Shown piece by piece: positions 14,766-22,501 of a stretch of DNA of 32,736 bases. Source of the stretch: Actinomycetes bacterium (lineage in GTDB: Bacteria > Actinomycetota > Actinomycetes > Actinomycetales > Dermatophilaceae); assembly GCA_023420415.1 (NCBI GenBank), contig JAEZWF010000002.1:1-32736 (forward strand), given 5' to 3'. Position numbers and translations under genes: made by a program. The notes beneath the pieces are model-generated. The model made no database searches, was not told the origin of the DNA, and saw only the letters and a list, made by a program, of their open reading frames with translations. Positions within the stretch are counted from its first letter, which is position 1; every line of letters begins with the position of its first letter.

Positions 14766-15581
14766 ATGACATCTGCAGCCGACCCGCCCGCATCTACCCG
14801 GCGCTCCTCGGACCTGAGCAAGCACTCGGCCGAGGTCTTCGCCGAGGCCGAGGACCATCCCGTCACGGTGACTCGCCGCGACGGCGAGTCCCTGGTGCTG
14901 ATGTCCCAGCGCGAGGCCGACGCCCGGGCCGAGCTCCTGGACATCGCCGGCGCGCTCATCACGGCGACGCTCGAAGACGGGCCGCTCACCGAGCGCATGG
15001 CCAGCCGGTACCCCTGGATGTACGCGCTGAGCGCCCAGGACCGCAAGGAGTGCGCCCGCGACCTCGTCGACGCCGCCCGGGCGTCGTTCTCGACGCAGCA
15101 GCCTCACCTGGCGATCGCCCAGCTCACCGGCTGGCGCGAGACCGCCACCGCGATCGCGGCGGGCCTGGGCTCGCAGCCGGTCGAGTGGCTCGAGGAGGAC
15201 ACAGACGCCGTCGACGATGATCGTCAAGCAGACCTGACCGCGCCCGAGGGGGCCGCGGTCCCGCGCCCGATGAAGGGGTCGGACTACGTGCTGAAGCACG
15301 CCACCAAGCAGTCAGAGAAGGGCTGGCGCGACCTCGCCACCACGCTCGGGGATCCCATGAGCGATGCCTGGGACTTCCTGACCCGCACGCCCCTGGCGAC
15401 GACCTCGGCCAACTACCCGCTCGAGGGGTCCCTGGGCGTGGTCACCCGAGGCGGCCGGATCTTCCAGCGCTGGCAGCACCAGCCCACGACGAAGAGCACG
15501 GCGCAGATCTGGTTCTACGTCGACGGCGGCACCGTCCACCTGGAGCGGGTCCACGCCGCGCACCGCGACCGGACGAAGTAG
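14766..15581 (+). CDS. Apparent antitoxin-toxin fusion: Phd-like domain plus RelE/ParE-like domain
   Basis: A single uninterrupted 271-residue ORF. Residues about 12-60 resemble a Phd/YefM antitoxin (STRRSSDLSKHSAEVF, HPVTVTRRDGESLVLMS). Residues 60-140 are the helical extension seen in actinobacterial prevent-host-death proteins (MASRYPWMYALSAQDRKE, LTGWRETATAIAA). After an acidic linker, residues about 173-271 resemble the separate toxins that normally follow such antitoxins: KQSEKGWRDLATTLGDPMSD, AWDFLTRTPLA, YPLEGSLGV, FQRWQH, IWFYVDGGTVHL. In relatives these are two genes, so a natural fusion is inferred. The stop is followed after six bases by an Abi-C gene. Catalytic residues of the toxin half are not established. 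Confidence 0.65.
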   Translation: MTSAADPPASTRRSSDLSKHSAEVFAEAEDHPVTVTRRDGESLVLMSQREADARAELLDIAGALITATLEDGPLTERMASRYPWMYALSAQDRKECARDLVDAARASFSTQQPHLAIAQLTGWRETATAIAAGLGSQPVEWLEEDTDAVDDDRQADLTAPEGAAVPRPMKGSDYVLKHATKQSEKGWRDLATTLGDPMSDAWDFLTRTPLATTSANYPLEGSLGVVTRGGRIFQRWQHQPTTKSTAQIWFYVDGGTVHLERVHAAHRDRTK

Positions 15582-15587
15582 CCCGGC

Positions 15588-16433
15588 ATGGGGATCTTCA
15601 GTCCGCGGGTGATGCGGCTGCTCGCCGACCAGCTGACCGCGACGCCGATGCGCGAGATCGACGCGCTGTTCGACGACCGCGGCGTCGCCCTCGGGCCGCC
15701 CCAGCCCCGCGAGAACGACGAGAGCGTCCGGCGCGAGCGGATGCGGCGGTATCTCGTGAGCCTGGACCTGGACGACGCCGCCGACATTCAGCGGCTGACC
15801 GCCGTGCTCGGCGATGTGCTGCAGAGCATCGTCCAGGACACGTCCACCGGCTGGGGCAGCAACGACGGGCTGCGGGACAAGTGGGTCCGGATCCTGCGCG
15901 AGGACGGCTTCGACGTCGACGAGGCCACCGGCACCGTGCGCCTCGGCCGGGCCGGCGCGAACCTGACCGAGCAAGCGCTCGACGCGCTCCCCGACCCGCA
16001 GTCCATCCAGGACCACCTGCGCCGGCTCGGCGACAGCGTCGACACCGATCCCCGGCTCGCAGTGAGCACCGCCAAGGCATTGATCGAGTCCACCGCCAAG
16101 TGCGTGCTCACCGCACGCGGGCAGAGCTACGCCCGCGCGGCGAAGGTCCCGGCACTGGTGAACGCCGCCCAGGAGTCGCTCGGCCTCGCCCCCAAGTCGG
16201 TCAGCGACGAGGACCGAGCGCTCCGCCAGGCACTGCAGTCACTCATTACCCTCACCCAGAGCGTCACCGAGCTCAGGAACAGCGTCGGCATCGACCACGG
16301 AGCCGAGGAGGTGCCCAGATGGGTGCGCCCGCGGCACGCCCGCCTCGTCGTCGGCGCGGCCCAGGTCTGGTGCCAGCTCATGCTTGAGACCCTCGCCGAC
16401 CCCGATGCGCCCTGGCGGCGCTCGGAGAGCTGA
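15588..16433 (+). CDS. Abi-C domain abortive-infection family protein
   Basis: A 281-residue cytoplasmic protein starting six bases after the fusion gene. The N-terminal part (TPMREIDALFDDRGV, then RRERMRRYLVSLDLDDAADI) matches the head of short Abi proteins. The C-terminal part (about 155-275) is an Abi-C/RiboLs-like HEPN-related domain: TAKALIESTAKCVL, ELRNSVGIDHGAEE, and RPRHARLVVGAAQVWCQLM. In relatives the segment is R-N-x-x-G-x-G-H; here it is RNSVGIDHG, so the RxxxxxH pattern is kept. Family knowledge links it to phage abortive infection; the molecular target is unknown. Co-transcription with the upstream fusion protein suggests one functional unit. Confidence 0.78.
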   Translation: MGIFSPRVMRLLADQLTATPMREIDALFDDRGVALGPPQPRENDESVRRERMRRYLVSLDLDDAADIQRLTAVLGDVLQSIVQDTSTGWGSNDGLRDKWVRILREDGFDVDEATGTVRLGRAGANLTEQALDALPDPQSIQDHLRRLGDSVDTDPRLAVSTAKALIESTAKCVLTARGQSYARAAKVPALVNAAQESLGLAPKSVSDEDRALRQALQSLITLTQSVTELRNSVGIDHGAEEVPRWVRPRHARLVVGAAQVWCQLMLETLADPDAPWRRSES

Positions 16434-16568
16434 CCGGGGCAAAGTAAAACCCCGGGGACATCGCTCCGAGGAACGAGGGGTCATCCGGGGTGTTCGTAGA
16501 TAATGATGCCAGACGAGGAGTGCCGACGCAACATCGCCGGCGGTGACGACGAGCAGGTGGAGGACGCA

Positions 16569-17234
16569 GTGACTGATCCAGCCCACCGCGCGTCCGTCGA
16601 GCGCTACGTCACCCAGGCGCGCCTGGGACCTTACCTTACCGAAGTCGGCGGCGACTACGTTCGCGCCGAGGAGCTGTACGTCTGAAACCTCAGGGTCAGC
16701 GGTGCATTCCATGAGGTCCTCGGCGTCTTCGAGGTGGTGCTGCGCAACGCCCTGTGCGAGGAGCTCCGCCGATGGCACGGCAAGCGTCCTGGCACCTGGC
16801 TCGACGACCCGACGGCCACGTTCGATGACCGCAGGATCGAGCAGATCGAGGAGGCCCGCGGGATCCTCGTCCAGCGCGGCAAGCCCACGACCGAGGGGCG
16901 CGTCGTAGCCGAGCTCTCACTCGGATTCTGGCGGTTCCTGCTCTCCAAGCGGTACCAGAACACGCTGTGGACGCCGCACCTGCGCAAGGCGTTCCCGGGG
17001 ATGAAGCCCCAGAAGCGCGAGGTCGTCTACGGGCACGTCGAAGCCCTGCTCACTCTGCGCAACCGGATCGCCCACCACGAGCCGATCCACCGTTTCCCGC
17101 TGGCCGATCTCCACGGCCGCATGCTGCTGGTGGTCGCGTGGATCGACCCGGGCATGTCGGGTTGGCTCTCCGGCCTCAGCCGGGTGCCGTCGCTGCTCGC
17201 CGAACGACCGCATGCGCAGGATGCCGCGCCCTGA
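16569..17234 (+). pseudogene. Abi_2 (AbiD/F)-like HEPN protein interrupted by a stop codon
   Basis: A good -10 box GATAAT (16499-16504) and RBS GGTGGAGG precede the GTG at 16569. The frame gives VERYVTQARLGPYLTEVGG, then EELYV, a TGA at 16683-16685, and in the same frame NLRVSGAFHEVLGVFEVVLR. Relatives read L-Y-x-W-N-x-x-L/V-S here, so TGG (Trp) has probably become TGA. The rest is intact: RNALCEELRRW and the RNRIAHHEPI motif (R-x4-H), the probable HEPN RNase site. The downstream part could still be made from a GTG near 16731. A hairpin at 16449-16491 may terminate the upstream operon. Loss of function is likely but not certain. Confidence 0.68.
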
Positions 17235-17349
17235 GCGGATACGACCCGTGATCGAGTAGGTGATGGGCGATCAGCGCATTCAGATCGCCTGACGCCGAGG
17301 AGACCGCCGTCCGCCTACCACTCGTGGCCGCGGTGGCACGACTGCTCAC

Positions 17350-17472
17350 CTACCGTCTTCGCTGGCAGCGCGGGCAGAGGTGGCTCGACCGGTTCATGAA
17401 GCGCTCGCGCACGATCGTGGTGCCGCAGCGCTCGCACGGGAGACCTTCCCGGCCATAGACATTCAATGAGTT
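17350..17472 (-). pseudogene. mutM: Zinc-finger remnant of MutM/Fpg DNA glycosylase
   Basis: The minus strand reads NSLNVYGREGLPCERCGTT, IVRERFMNRSSHLCPRCQ and RRR, ending at a TAG (17352-17350). This is the C-terminal Cys4 zinc finger of formamidopyrimidine-DNA glycosylase, with all four Cys (CERC, CPRC). The upstream domains, including the catalytic N-terminal proline, are absent, so only a fragment of about 40 residues remains. It marks a recombination scar between the Abi block and the YefM-YoeB pair. Apart from this and the repeats after it, 17235-17629 shows no gene. Confidence 0.75.
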
Positions 17473-17479
17473 TGTTCCG

Positions 17480-17554
17480 GACTCGACAAGTTTGTGACGT
17501 TCATGAAAGGTCTGTCGAGTCGTCACTCGACTGACGTCTCGATGATCACTCGAC
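17480..17554. repeat. Cluster of ACTCGAC repeats and an inverted repeat
   Basis: GACTCGACA (17480-17488) and TGTCGAGTC (17513-17521) form a perfect 9-bp inverted repeat with a 24-base loop. ACTCGAC recurs at 17525-17531 and 17548-17554. It lies directly at the broken end of the MutM remnant, so it may be a recombination or insertion scar; no transposase is present. Confidence 0.5.
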
Positions 17555-17629
17555 TCCCACTCCGATCCTCGCAGCGTCGAATGCGCTGAAGACCAGGATA
17601 CCGAGGTGATCCGCCGGGCGGCAGGGCGC

Positions 17630-17884
17630 TCAGTAGTGGTAGCGGGCCTGGAGGATGATCAGGTCCTCGCCGTCGACGAGGTAGACGAGCCGGTGCTCTT
17701 TATTGATCCGCCGCGACCACGAGCCCTGCGCTCCGTACTTCAGCTGCTCGGGCTTGCCGATGCCCTCGAAGGGCTCGCGCAGGCAGGCGTCGATGAGCAG
17801 GTTGATGCGCTTGAGGATCCTCCGGTCGGCCGTCTGCCAGTGCTTGTAGTCCTCCCAGGCGGCCTCGTCCCAGACGAGCCGCAC
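17630..17884 (-). CDS. yoeB: YoeB-family mRNA interferase toxin
   Basis: An 84-residue RelE-fold ribosome-dependent endoribonuclease. The GTG at 17884 follows the YefM stop with no gap. Sequence features of YoeB are all present: the N-terminal VWDEAAWEDYKHW, IGKPEQLKY with the catalytic Glu, the basic segment SRRINKEHRLVYLV with the catalytic Arg, and the C-terminal RYHY carrying His83 and Tyr84. It cleaves mRNA in the ribosomal A site when free and is neutralised by YefM. Length and residues are normal, so it is probably active. Confidence 0.95.
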   Translation of the reverse strand: MRLVWDEAAWEDYKHWQTADRRILKRINLLIDACLREPFEGIGKPEQLKYGAQGSWSRRINKEHRLVYLVDGEDLIILQARYHY

Positions 17885-18163
17885 TCAGGCGTCCTCAGTC
17901 TGGTCGGCCGGCTCGTCGGAGCGGTCGAGCTCGTGGGCCTGGGCCTTCCCGGCGCGGGCGCGGTCGTAGGCGTCGAGCAGCCTGCGGGCGTTCACCGGCG
18001 AGCGGAACAGGTAGGCGGTCTCCTGCCAGGCCGCGTACTCGTCGGCCGGCATGAGCACCGCGTTGCCCTTGCGGGAGACGATCTCGACGGCGTCGTGGTC
18101 GGCGTTCACGCGCTCGATGAGCGGGAAGAGCGTCTTGCGGGCCTCGCTCGCGCTGATGGACAT
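17885..18163 (-). CDS. yefM: YefM-family antitoxin
   Basis: A 92-residue antitoxin starting at ATG 18163 behind AGGGAAGG. The N-terminal Phd/YefM DNA-binding fold is clear: MSISASEARKTLFPLIERVN, then VEIVSRKGNAVLMPADEY. The C-terminal part (FRSPVNARRLLDAYDRAR) is the YoeB-binding helix region, followed by an acidic tail. YefM wraps the YoeB toxin and, in complex, represses its own promoter. The toxin gene follows with a directly adjacent start. Partial similarity of its N-terminus to that of the fusion protein at 14766 suggests a shared antitoxin ancestry. Confidence 0.95.
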   Translation of the reverse strand: MSISASEARKTLFPLIERVNADHDAVEIVSRKGNAVLMPADEYAAWQETAYLFRSPVNARRLLDAYDRARAGKAQAHELDRSDEPADQTEDA

Positions 18164-18185
18164 CGGCCTTCCCTTCGCTCGCACG

Positions 18186-18210
18186 AGTTGTACTTCTTTA
18201 TGGTACCACT
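18186..18210 (-). promoter_or_regulatory. Candidate YefM operator
   Basis: AGTTGTAC (18186-18193) and GTACCACT (18203-18210) form an inverted repeat with one mismatch, 23 bases upstream of yefM. YefM operators are built around TGTAC half sites, so autoregulation by the YefM-YoeB complex is likely. An A/T-rich -10-like stretch lies between the arms. Confidence 0.55.
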
Positions 18211-18279
18211 CACGACGGGTCGGAGGCCAGCAGGCGGTCGGGTCCGGGTGAGCGCGGGTCCGACCGGCCCGATGAACCG

Positions 18280-19050
18280 CTACTGCGCGGTGTGGCCGGC
18301 GTCGACCGGCAGCGCCGCGCCGGTGACGTAGCTGGCCGCGTCGGAGCACAGCCACAGCACTGCGGCCGCGATCTCCTCCGGCTTGCCGAGCCGGCCCAGC
18401 GGCACGCCCGCAGCGGCCTGGTCGCGGTCGAGCTCGCCGCCGGCTGCCATCCGGGCGACCATCGGGGTCTCGATGGTGCCCGGGCAGACGGCGTTGCACC
18501 GCACGCCGTGCTTCCCGTACTGCAGGGCAACGGACTTGGTCGCGCCGATGACGCCGTGCTTGGTCGCGTGGTAGGTGGTGCGGCCGTCGCCGCCGACCAG
18601 GCCGCCGAGCGACGAGCAGTTCACGATCGCGCCGGAGCCCTGCTCGCGCATCTGCTGCAGCTCGTGCTTCATCGACGCCCATACGCCCTTGAGGTTGACC
18701 GCGACGAGCTTGTCGAAGGCCTCCTCGGTCTCGTCGGCCGAGTCGACCGGCGGCAGCATGATCCCGGCGTTGTTGAACGCCATGTCCAGGCTGCCGAACT
18801 CCGCGACGGTCTGCGCGACGGCGGCGGCGACCTGGTCCTCGTCAGTGACGTCGCACGCGACCGCGATGGCTTTCTGCCCCTTCGCGATGAGCTCGTCGGC
18901 CAGAGCCTTGGCAGCGTCGGCGTCGCGGTCGACGATGGCGACGTTCGCGCCGGCCGCGGCGAAGGCGCGGACGGTGGCCTCGCCCATGCCGGCGCTGCCG
19001 CCGGTGACGAAGGCGGTCTTGCCGGTGAAGTCGTAGGTGAGATCGGACAT
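18280..19050 (-). CDS. Short-chain dehydrogenase/reductase (classical SDR)
   Basis: A 256-residue NAD(P)-dependent oxidoreductase. The start ATG at 19050 has AAGGAG seven bases before it. It has the Rossmann motif TGGSAGMGEA, the adenine-site CDVTDED, the NNAGI motif, catalytic Ser in VNCSSLGG and the Tyr-x-x-x-Lys pair in YHATK, and ends with GAALPVDAGHTAQ. All catalytic residues are intact. The acidic residue after the second strand (VDRDAD) suggests NAD preference. It follows the SDR-like gene at 19774 by 58 bases on the same strand, so both are probably one transcript. Substrate unknown. Confidence 0.92.
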   Translation of the reverse strand: MSDLTYDFTGKTAFVTGGSAGMGEATVRAFAAAGANVAIVDRDADAAKALADELIAKGQKAIAVACDVTDEDQVAAAVAQTVAEFGSLDMAFNNAGIMLPPVDSADETEEAFDKLVAVNLKGVWASMKHELQQMREQGSGAIVNCSSLGGLVGGDGRTTYHATKHGVIGATKSVALQYGKHGVRCNAVCPGTIETPMVARMAAGGELDRDQAAAGVPLGRLGKPEEIAAAVLWLCSDAASYVTGAALPVDAGHTAQ

Positions 19051-19108
19051 GGTGGTGCTCCTTGATTCTGCGATCGGGTTCGAGGTGCCCGGCCAGGGCG
19101 GCTCGGGG

Positions 19109-19774
19109 CTAGGCGGGCTGCTCGCCGACGAAGGAGCGGAACGCGCCGCGGTCGCGGTGCAGGGAGAAGATGCGGTCGACCAGCGCGTCCGGCTCGTGGT
19201 CGGGCTCGCCGCCGCCGATGCCGCGCGGGATGATCAGCTGCGCCACGTGGATGCCCTCCGGGGCGAGTGCGTCGTGCAGCATCTGGCCGTAGGCGGACTC
19301 GCCGGCGAAGGCGACCGAGGTGCCGGTCACGTTCCCGTTCGGGGTCACGGCGCTGCCGCCGTTGATGAGCAGGATCGTTCCGCGGCCCAGTGCGCGCATC
19401 CCGGGCAGGACGTGCTGGACGGCGGTGACGGGCCCGTACACGGACTGCTCGACGGGTCCGACGAGGTCGTCGGCGGTGGTCTCGAGCACCGGCTTCATGA
19501 ACTCCCTGGCCGGCACCGGGCTGTACTGCAGCACCTCGATCGGCCCCAGGTCGGCTGCTGCCGAGTCGAGCGCGGCGCGCAGCGCCCGCGGGTCGCGGAC
19601 ATTCGCGGCGTAACCGCGGGCGGTCACGCCCTCGGCCTCGAGCTCGGCGGCGAGGGCGTCGACGTTGGCCTGTGTGCGCGAGATCAGCGCGACGGAGAAG
19701 CCTTCGCGGCCGAAGCGGCGGGCGGTGGCGATGCCGAGTCCGGCCCCGGCTCCGACGATGGCGATCGTGGTCAT
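19109..19774 (-). CDS. SDR-fold protein lacking the catalytic lysine
   Basis: A 221-residue Rossmann protein starting at ATG 19774 after GAAGGAACCCCTC; a longer frame adds a poor 16-residue extension. The cofactor site is present (IVGAGAGLGIATARRFG, then ISRTQANVD). The classical Asn-Asn-Ala-Gly and Tyr-x-x-x-Lys motifs are changed: the region reads VLQYSPVPAREF, and the tyrosine segment is SAYGQMLHDAL, with Leu where Lys should be. It may bind NADP(H) without normal SDR catalysis, or use another mechanism. A promoter with -10 TAGCGT on the minus strand lies near 19842-19847. First gene of a two-gene unit with the SDR at 19050. Confidence 0.8.
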   Translation of the reverse strand: MTTIAIVGAGAGLGIATARRFGREGFSVALISRTQANVDALAAELEAEGVTARGYAANVRDPRALRAALDSAAADLGPIEVLQYSPVPAREFMKPVLETTADDLVGPVEQSVYGPVTAVQHVLPGMRALGRGTILLINGGSAVTPNGNVTGTSVAFAGESAYGQMLHDALAPEGIHVAQLIIPRGIGGGEPDHEPDALVDRIFSLHRDRGAFRSFVGEQPA

Positions 19775-19985
19775 GAGGGGTTCCTTCGTTCGATGATTGT
19801 TCAGGGGAGGGTGCGCTTGCACTCGGGTACCGTCTCCACGCTAGAGGCGGCCGATACGAGGTGGGAGTCCCTGTGAGTGCACCTCGAGCACAGGGAGGCT
19901 GCAGGCACCGATGCTCCTGCGGCTCCCGGGTAGTCGGTGCGCTCCAGCGCAGCGGGACGACGGATGGGAGCGGACGGTTGCCCGG

Positions 19986-21236
19986 TCAGCGCGTCGGCAT
20001 CGGTCGGCCGGTCGGCCGACGGCGGCTGACCAGAGCCAGCGCGATGGCCGGGATCAGGGTGAGGGCGACGATTACGGTGCCGACGTGCGCCGGACCCGTC
20101 AGGCCCAGGGGGGTAGACAATGCCGCTCCGGCGATCGTGGTGCCGATGGCGGTGCCGGCGTTGAACGCCGCGACGCTCAGTCCCGAGCCGAGGGTCGCGG
20201 CGCGGCCGGCGAAGCCGACGGCGAGATGGATCAGGACGCTGTTGGCGGACAGCCCGAACAGGCCCAGCAGCACCACGAGCGCGACGGTGACCCACGCCGT
20301 GCCGGTCAGCAGCGCCATCGCGAGCAGGACGAGCGTCGTCACCGCCGGAGTCACGATGGTCACCAGGTGCGGGTGCGCGTCGCCGAGGCGGCCGCCGACC
20401 AGCGTGCCGACGAAGGAGCCGATGCCGAAGCCGGTAAGCACCAGCGGCACGAGCGCGGCGGGTACGCCTGCCTGGTCGGTGAGCACGGGCGCGATGAACG
20501 AGTAGGCTGCGAGCACGCCGCCGGTGGTGGTGACGCACGCCGCCAGCACCAGCCAGAGCTTCCCCGACCGCAGGTCGGCCAGCTCGGACAAGGCCGACGA
20601 CGTTCCCTGATGAGGCTCGTCGGCCGGGACCAGACGGACGACGAGCACCACGGCGAGGGCCCCGGCGACGGCCAGTGCCCAGAAGGTGCCGCGCCAGCCG
20701 GCGTGCTGGGCGACGAACGCGCCGATCGGCACGCCGAGGACGGTGGCCAGGGAGCCGCCCGCGCCGACGACGCCGACCGCTCGGGAGCCCAGCGACGGGC
20801 CCGCCGCGTGCGAGGCGACCACGGCCGAGACGGCCCAGAACGCGCCGGTCGCCAGCGCGGTCACGAACCGGGCGACCATCAGCACGGCGAGCTCTGTGCC
20901 GAGCGCGACGACCACGTGGCCGACGATGAACACGAGCAGCGCCAGGACGAGCGTGAGCTTCCTCGACATCCGCATCGTCAGCAGAGTCATCAGCGGCGCG
21001 CCGACCACCATGCCGATCGCGAACACCGTGATCAGCGACCCCGCCTGGCCGAGGGAGATGCCCAGGTCGCCGGAGATTTCAGGCAGGATGCCCGCGACGA
21101 CGAACTCGGTCGTGAGCATCAGGAACGTGCCCAGCGCCAGGACGTACACGACCAGCGGCAGACGCGAGCCGGATGCAGGAGGGGACGCGGCGACAGGCTG
21201 CGTCGGGACGGAAGCCGTAGGGGCTTCATGGGACAT
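19986..21236 (-). CDS. MFS multidrug/metabolite exporter
   Basis: A 416-residue transporter with twelve predicted helices, starting at ATG 21236 after a strong GGAGG. Long upstream in-frame sequence is antisense to the divergent regulator and is not coding. MFS marks are visible: LTTEFVVAGILPEISGDLGI in helix 1, and the loop 2-3 motif GAPLMTLLTMRMSRK; the type resembles DHA1 drug exporters such as CmlA/AraJ relatives. It sits between two SDR genes and a divergent MmyB-type regulator, suggesting efflux induced by that regulator's ligand. Substrate unknown. Confidence 0.9.
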   Translation of the reverse strand: MSHEAPTASVPTQPVAASPPASGSRLPLVVYVLALGTFLMLTTEFVVAGILPEISGDLGISLGQAGSLITVFAIGMVVGAPLMTLLTMRMSRKLTLVLALLVFIVGHVVVALGTELAVLMVARFVTALATGAFWAVSAVVASHAAGPSLGSRAVGVVGAGGSLATVLGVPIGAFVAQHAGWRGTFWALAVAGALAVVLVVRLVPADEPHQGTSSALSELADLRSGKLWLVLAACVTTTGGVLAAYSFIAPVLTDQAGVPAALVPLVLTGFGIGSFVGTLVGGRLGDAHPHLVTIVTPAVTTLVLLAMALLTGTAWVTVALVVLLGLFGLSANSVLIHLAVGFAGRAATLGSGLSVAAFNAGTAIGTTIAGAALSTPLGLTGPAHVGTVIVALTLIPAIALALVSRRRPTGRPMPTR

Positions 21237-21374
21237 GCGCGGGACCTCCGCGGTTGACGAGACGGATTCGAACATCACCCATTCCAGGCCGGTTCGCTGT
21301 TCCGGAGAAGGTCGAGTCCATAGGGGTAGAACGTCGACCCCCTTCGCAAACGGGACCGCTTCTACGCTTGAACC

Positions 21375-22301
21375 ATGGACAACCGCGACGACATCAAGGG
21401 CTTCCTCGCCAGTCGGCGCGCGAAGCTCACCCCCGACATGGTCGGCCTGCCGACGAGCGCCCGGCGGCGGGTGCCGGGACTGCGACGCGAGGAGGTCGCG
21501 GTCCTCGCCGGGGTCAGCACCGAGTGGTACACGCGCCTGGAGAAGGGCCACATCGGCGAGGTCTCCGAAGAGGTCCTCGACGCGGTCTCCCAGGCGCTGC
21601 GCCTCGACGACGACGAGCGGACCTACCTCCACGACCTCGCCCGCGCCGCCAAGCCCGCCCACCGAAAGGCCGCCCGCCGCCGCGACATACCCCTCGCGCC
21701 GCAGGTGCAATGGATGCTCGACTCGATCACCATGTCTGCCGCGTTCGTACGGAATGGTCGCCTCGACGTCATCGGCTCCAACGCCCTCGCCCGCGCCCTG
21801 CACGTGCCCATGTTCACCAGCCCCACCACAGTCGATGGGAAGCCGAACTTCGCCCGGTACCACTTCCTCGATGAGGGCTCCAAGGACTTCTTCGTCGACT
21901 GGGAGGCCGGGGCCGCCGCCACGGTCGCGCTGTTGCGCGCCGAGGCCGGTCGCGAGCCCTACGACAAGGCGCTGCGCGAGCTCATCGGCGAACTCTCCAC
22001 CGCCAGCGAGGAGTTCAGCGCGTTCTGGGCTTCCCACGACATCCGCATCCGTCATGAGGGCACCAAGCGACTGCACCATCCCGAGGTCGGCGAGCTCGAG
22101 CTCACCTACCAGTCCGTCGACCTCCCCACCGGCAAACGGGCATGGCACGACCTGTCCTTCTACACCGCCGAGCCCGGCTCGCAGCACGAGGAGAGCCTGA
22201 AGCTGCTGGCGAGCTTGGCCGCACCGTGCGCGAGGATCGGAGGGGCACGAGCGGACGGATCGACGACTCCCCGGCTGCGGACCGAAGAGCAGAAGCGCTG
22301 A
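21375..22301 (+). CDS. XRE-family regulator with MmyB-like ligand domain
   Basis: A 308-residue regulator. The N-terminal helix-turn-helix (about 20-75) reads VPGLRREEVAVLAGVSTEWY and TRLEKGHIGEVSEEVLDAV, the standard start of the MmyB group. Residues about 100-270 form the MmyB-like ligand-binding domain (NGRLDVIGSNALARAL, FARYHFLD, HHPEVGELELTYQ). MmyB relatives bind fatty acid-like ligands and usually control a divergent exporter or oxidoreductase. The ATG follows a TACGCT box by six bases, so the mRNA is probably leaderless. A short repeat GGGGT...ACCCC between it and the MFS gene is a possible operator. Confidence 0.92.
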   Translation: MDNRDDIKGFLASRRAKLTPDMVGLPTSARRRVPGLRREEVAVLAGVSTEWYTRLEKGHIGEVSEEVLDAVSQALRLDDDERTYLHDLARAAKPAHRKAARRRDIPLAPQVQWMLDSITMSAAFVRNGRLDVIGSNALARALHVPMFTSPTTVDGKPNFARYHFLDEGSKDFFVDWEAGAAATVALLRAEAGREPYDKALRELIGELSTASEEFSAFWASHDIRIRHEGTKRLHHPEVGELELTYQSVDLPTGKRAWHDLSFYTAEPGSQHEESLKLLASLAAPCARIGGARADGSTTPRLRTEEQKR

Positions 22302-22375
22302 CGTCGACGAGTTGACAAGGCAATCTCGGCGAGATGCGACAGCTCGGGCGGGCCGCGCTAGCTTGAGACCACTAC

Positions 22376-22412
22376 ATCCCCCAGGCCTCTCCACGATGCG
22401 CACTTGGGGGAT
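22376..22412 (+). terminator. Rho-independent terminator
   Basis: ATCCCCCA (22376-22383) pairs with TGGGGGAT (22405-22412), followed by TTTTCT. It lies 75 bases after the MmyB-type regulator and should end its transcript. Confidence 0.7.
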
Positions 22413-22501
22413 TTTCTCTGCCCGCGTCCAGGAGGAGCGCCGATGCCCCATCCGCGCCGCACTCCCCGCAGCCCCGCATACCGAAGTGATCCTTGCACGC
22501 C

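Noticed and set aside
16683..16685. TGA as a selenocysteine codon in the Abi_2/HEPN gene
   Set aside because: Relatives have Trp, not Cys, at this position and no selenocysteine insertion hairpin is evident directly after it; a nonsense mutation is simpler.
17480..17554. ACTCGAC repeats as a CRISPR array or IS terminal repeats
   Set aside because: Only seven to nine bases, irregular spacing, no transposase, no cas genes.
19911..21257. 448-codon plus-strand frame opposite the MFS gene, and 12210-13310 opposite the APC permease
   Set aside because: Both are mirror frames of clear membrane transporters, rich in Arg, Gly and Gln, with no RBS or motif.
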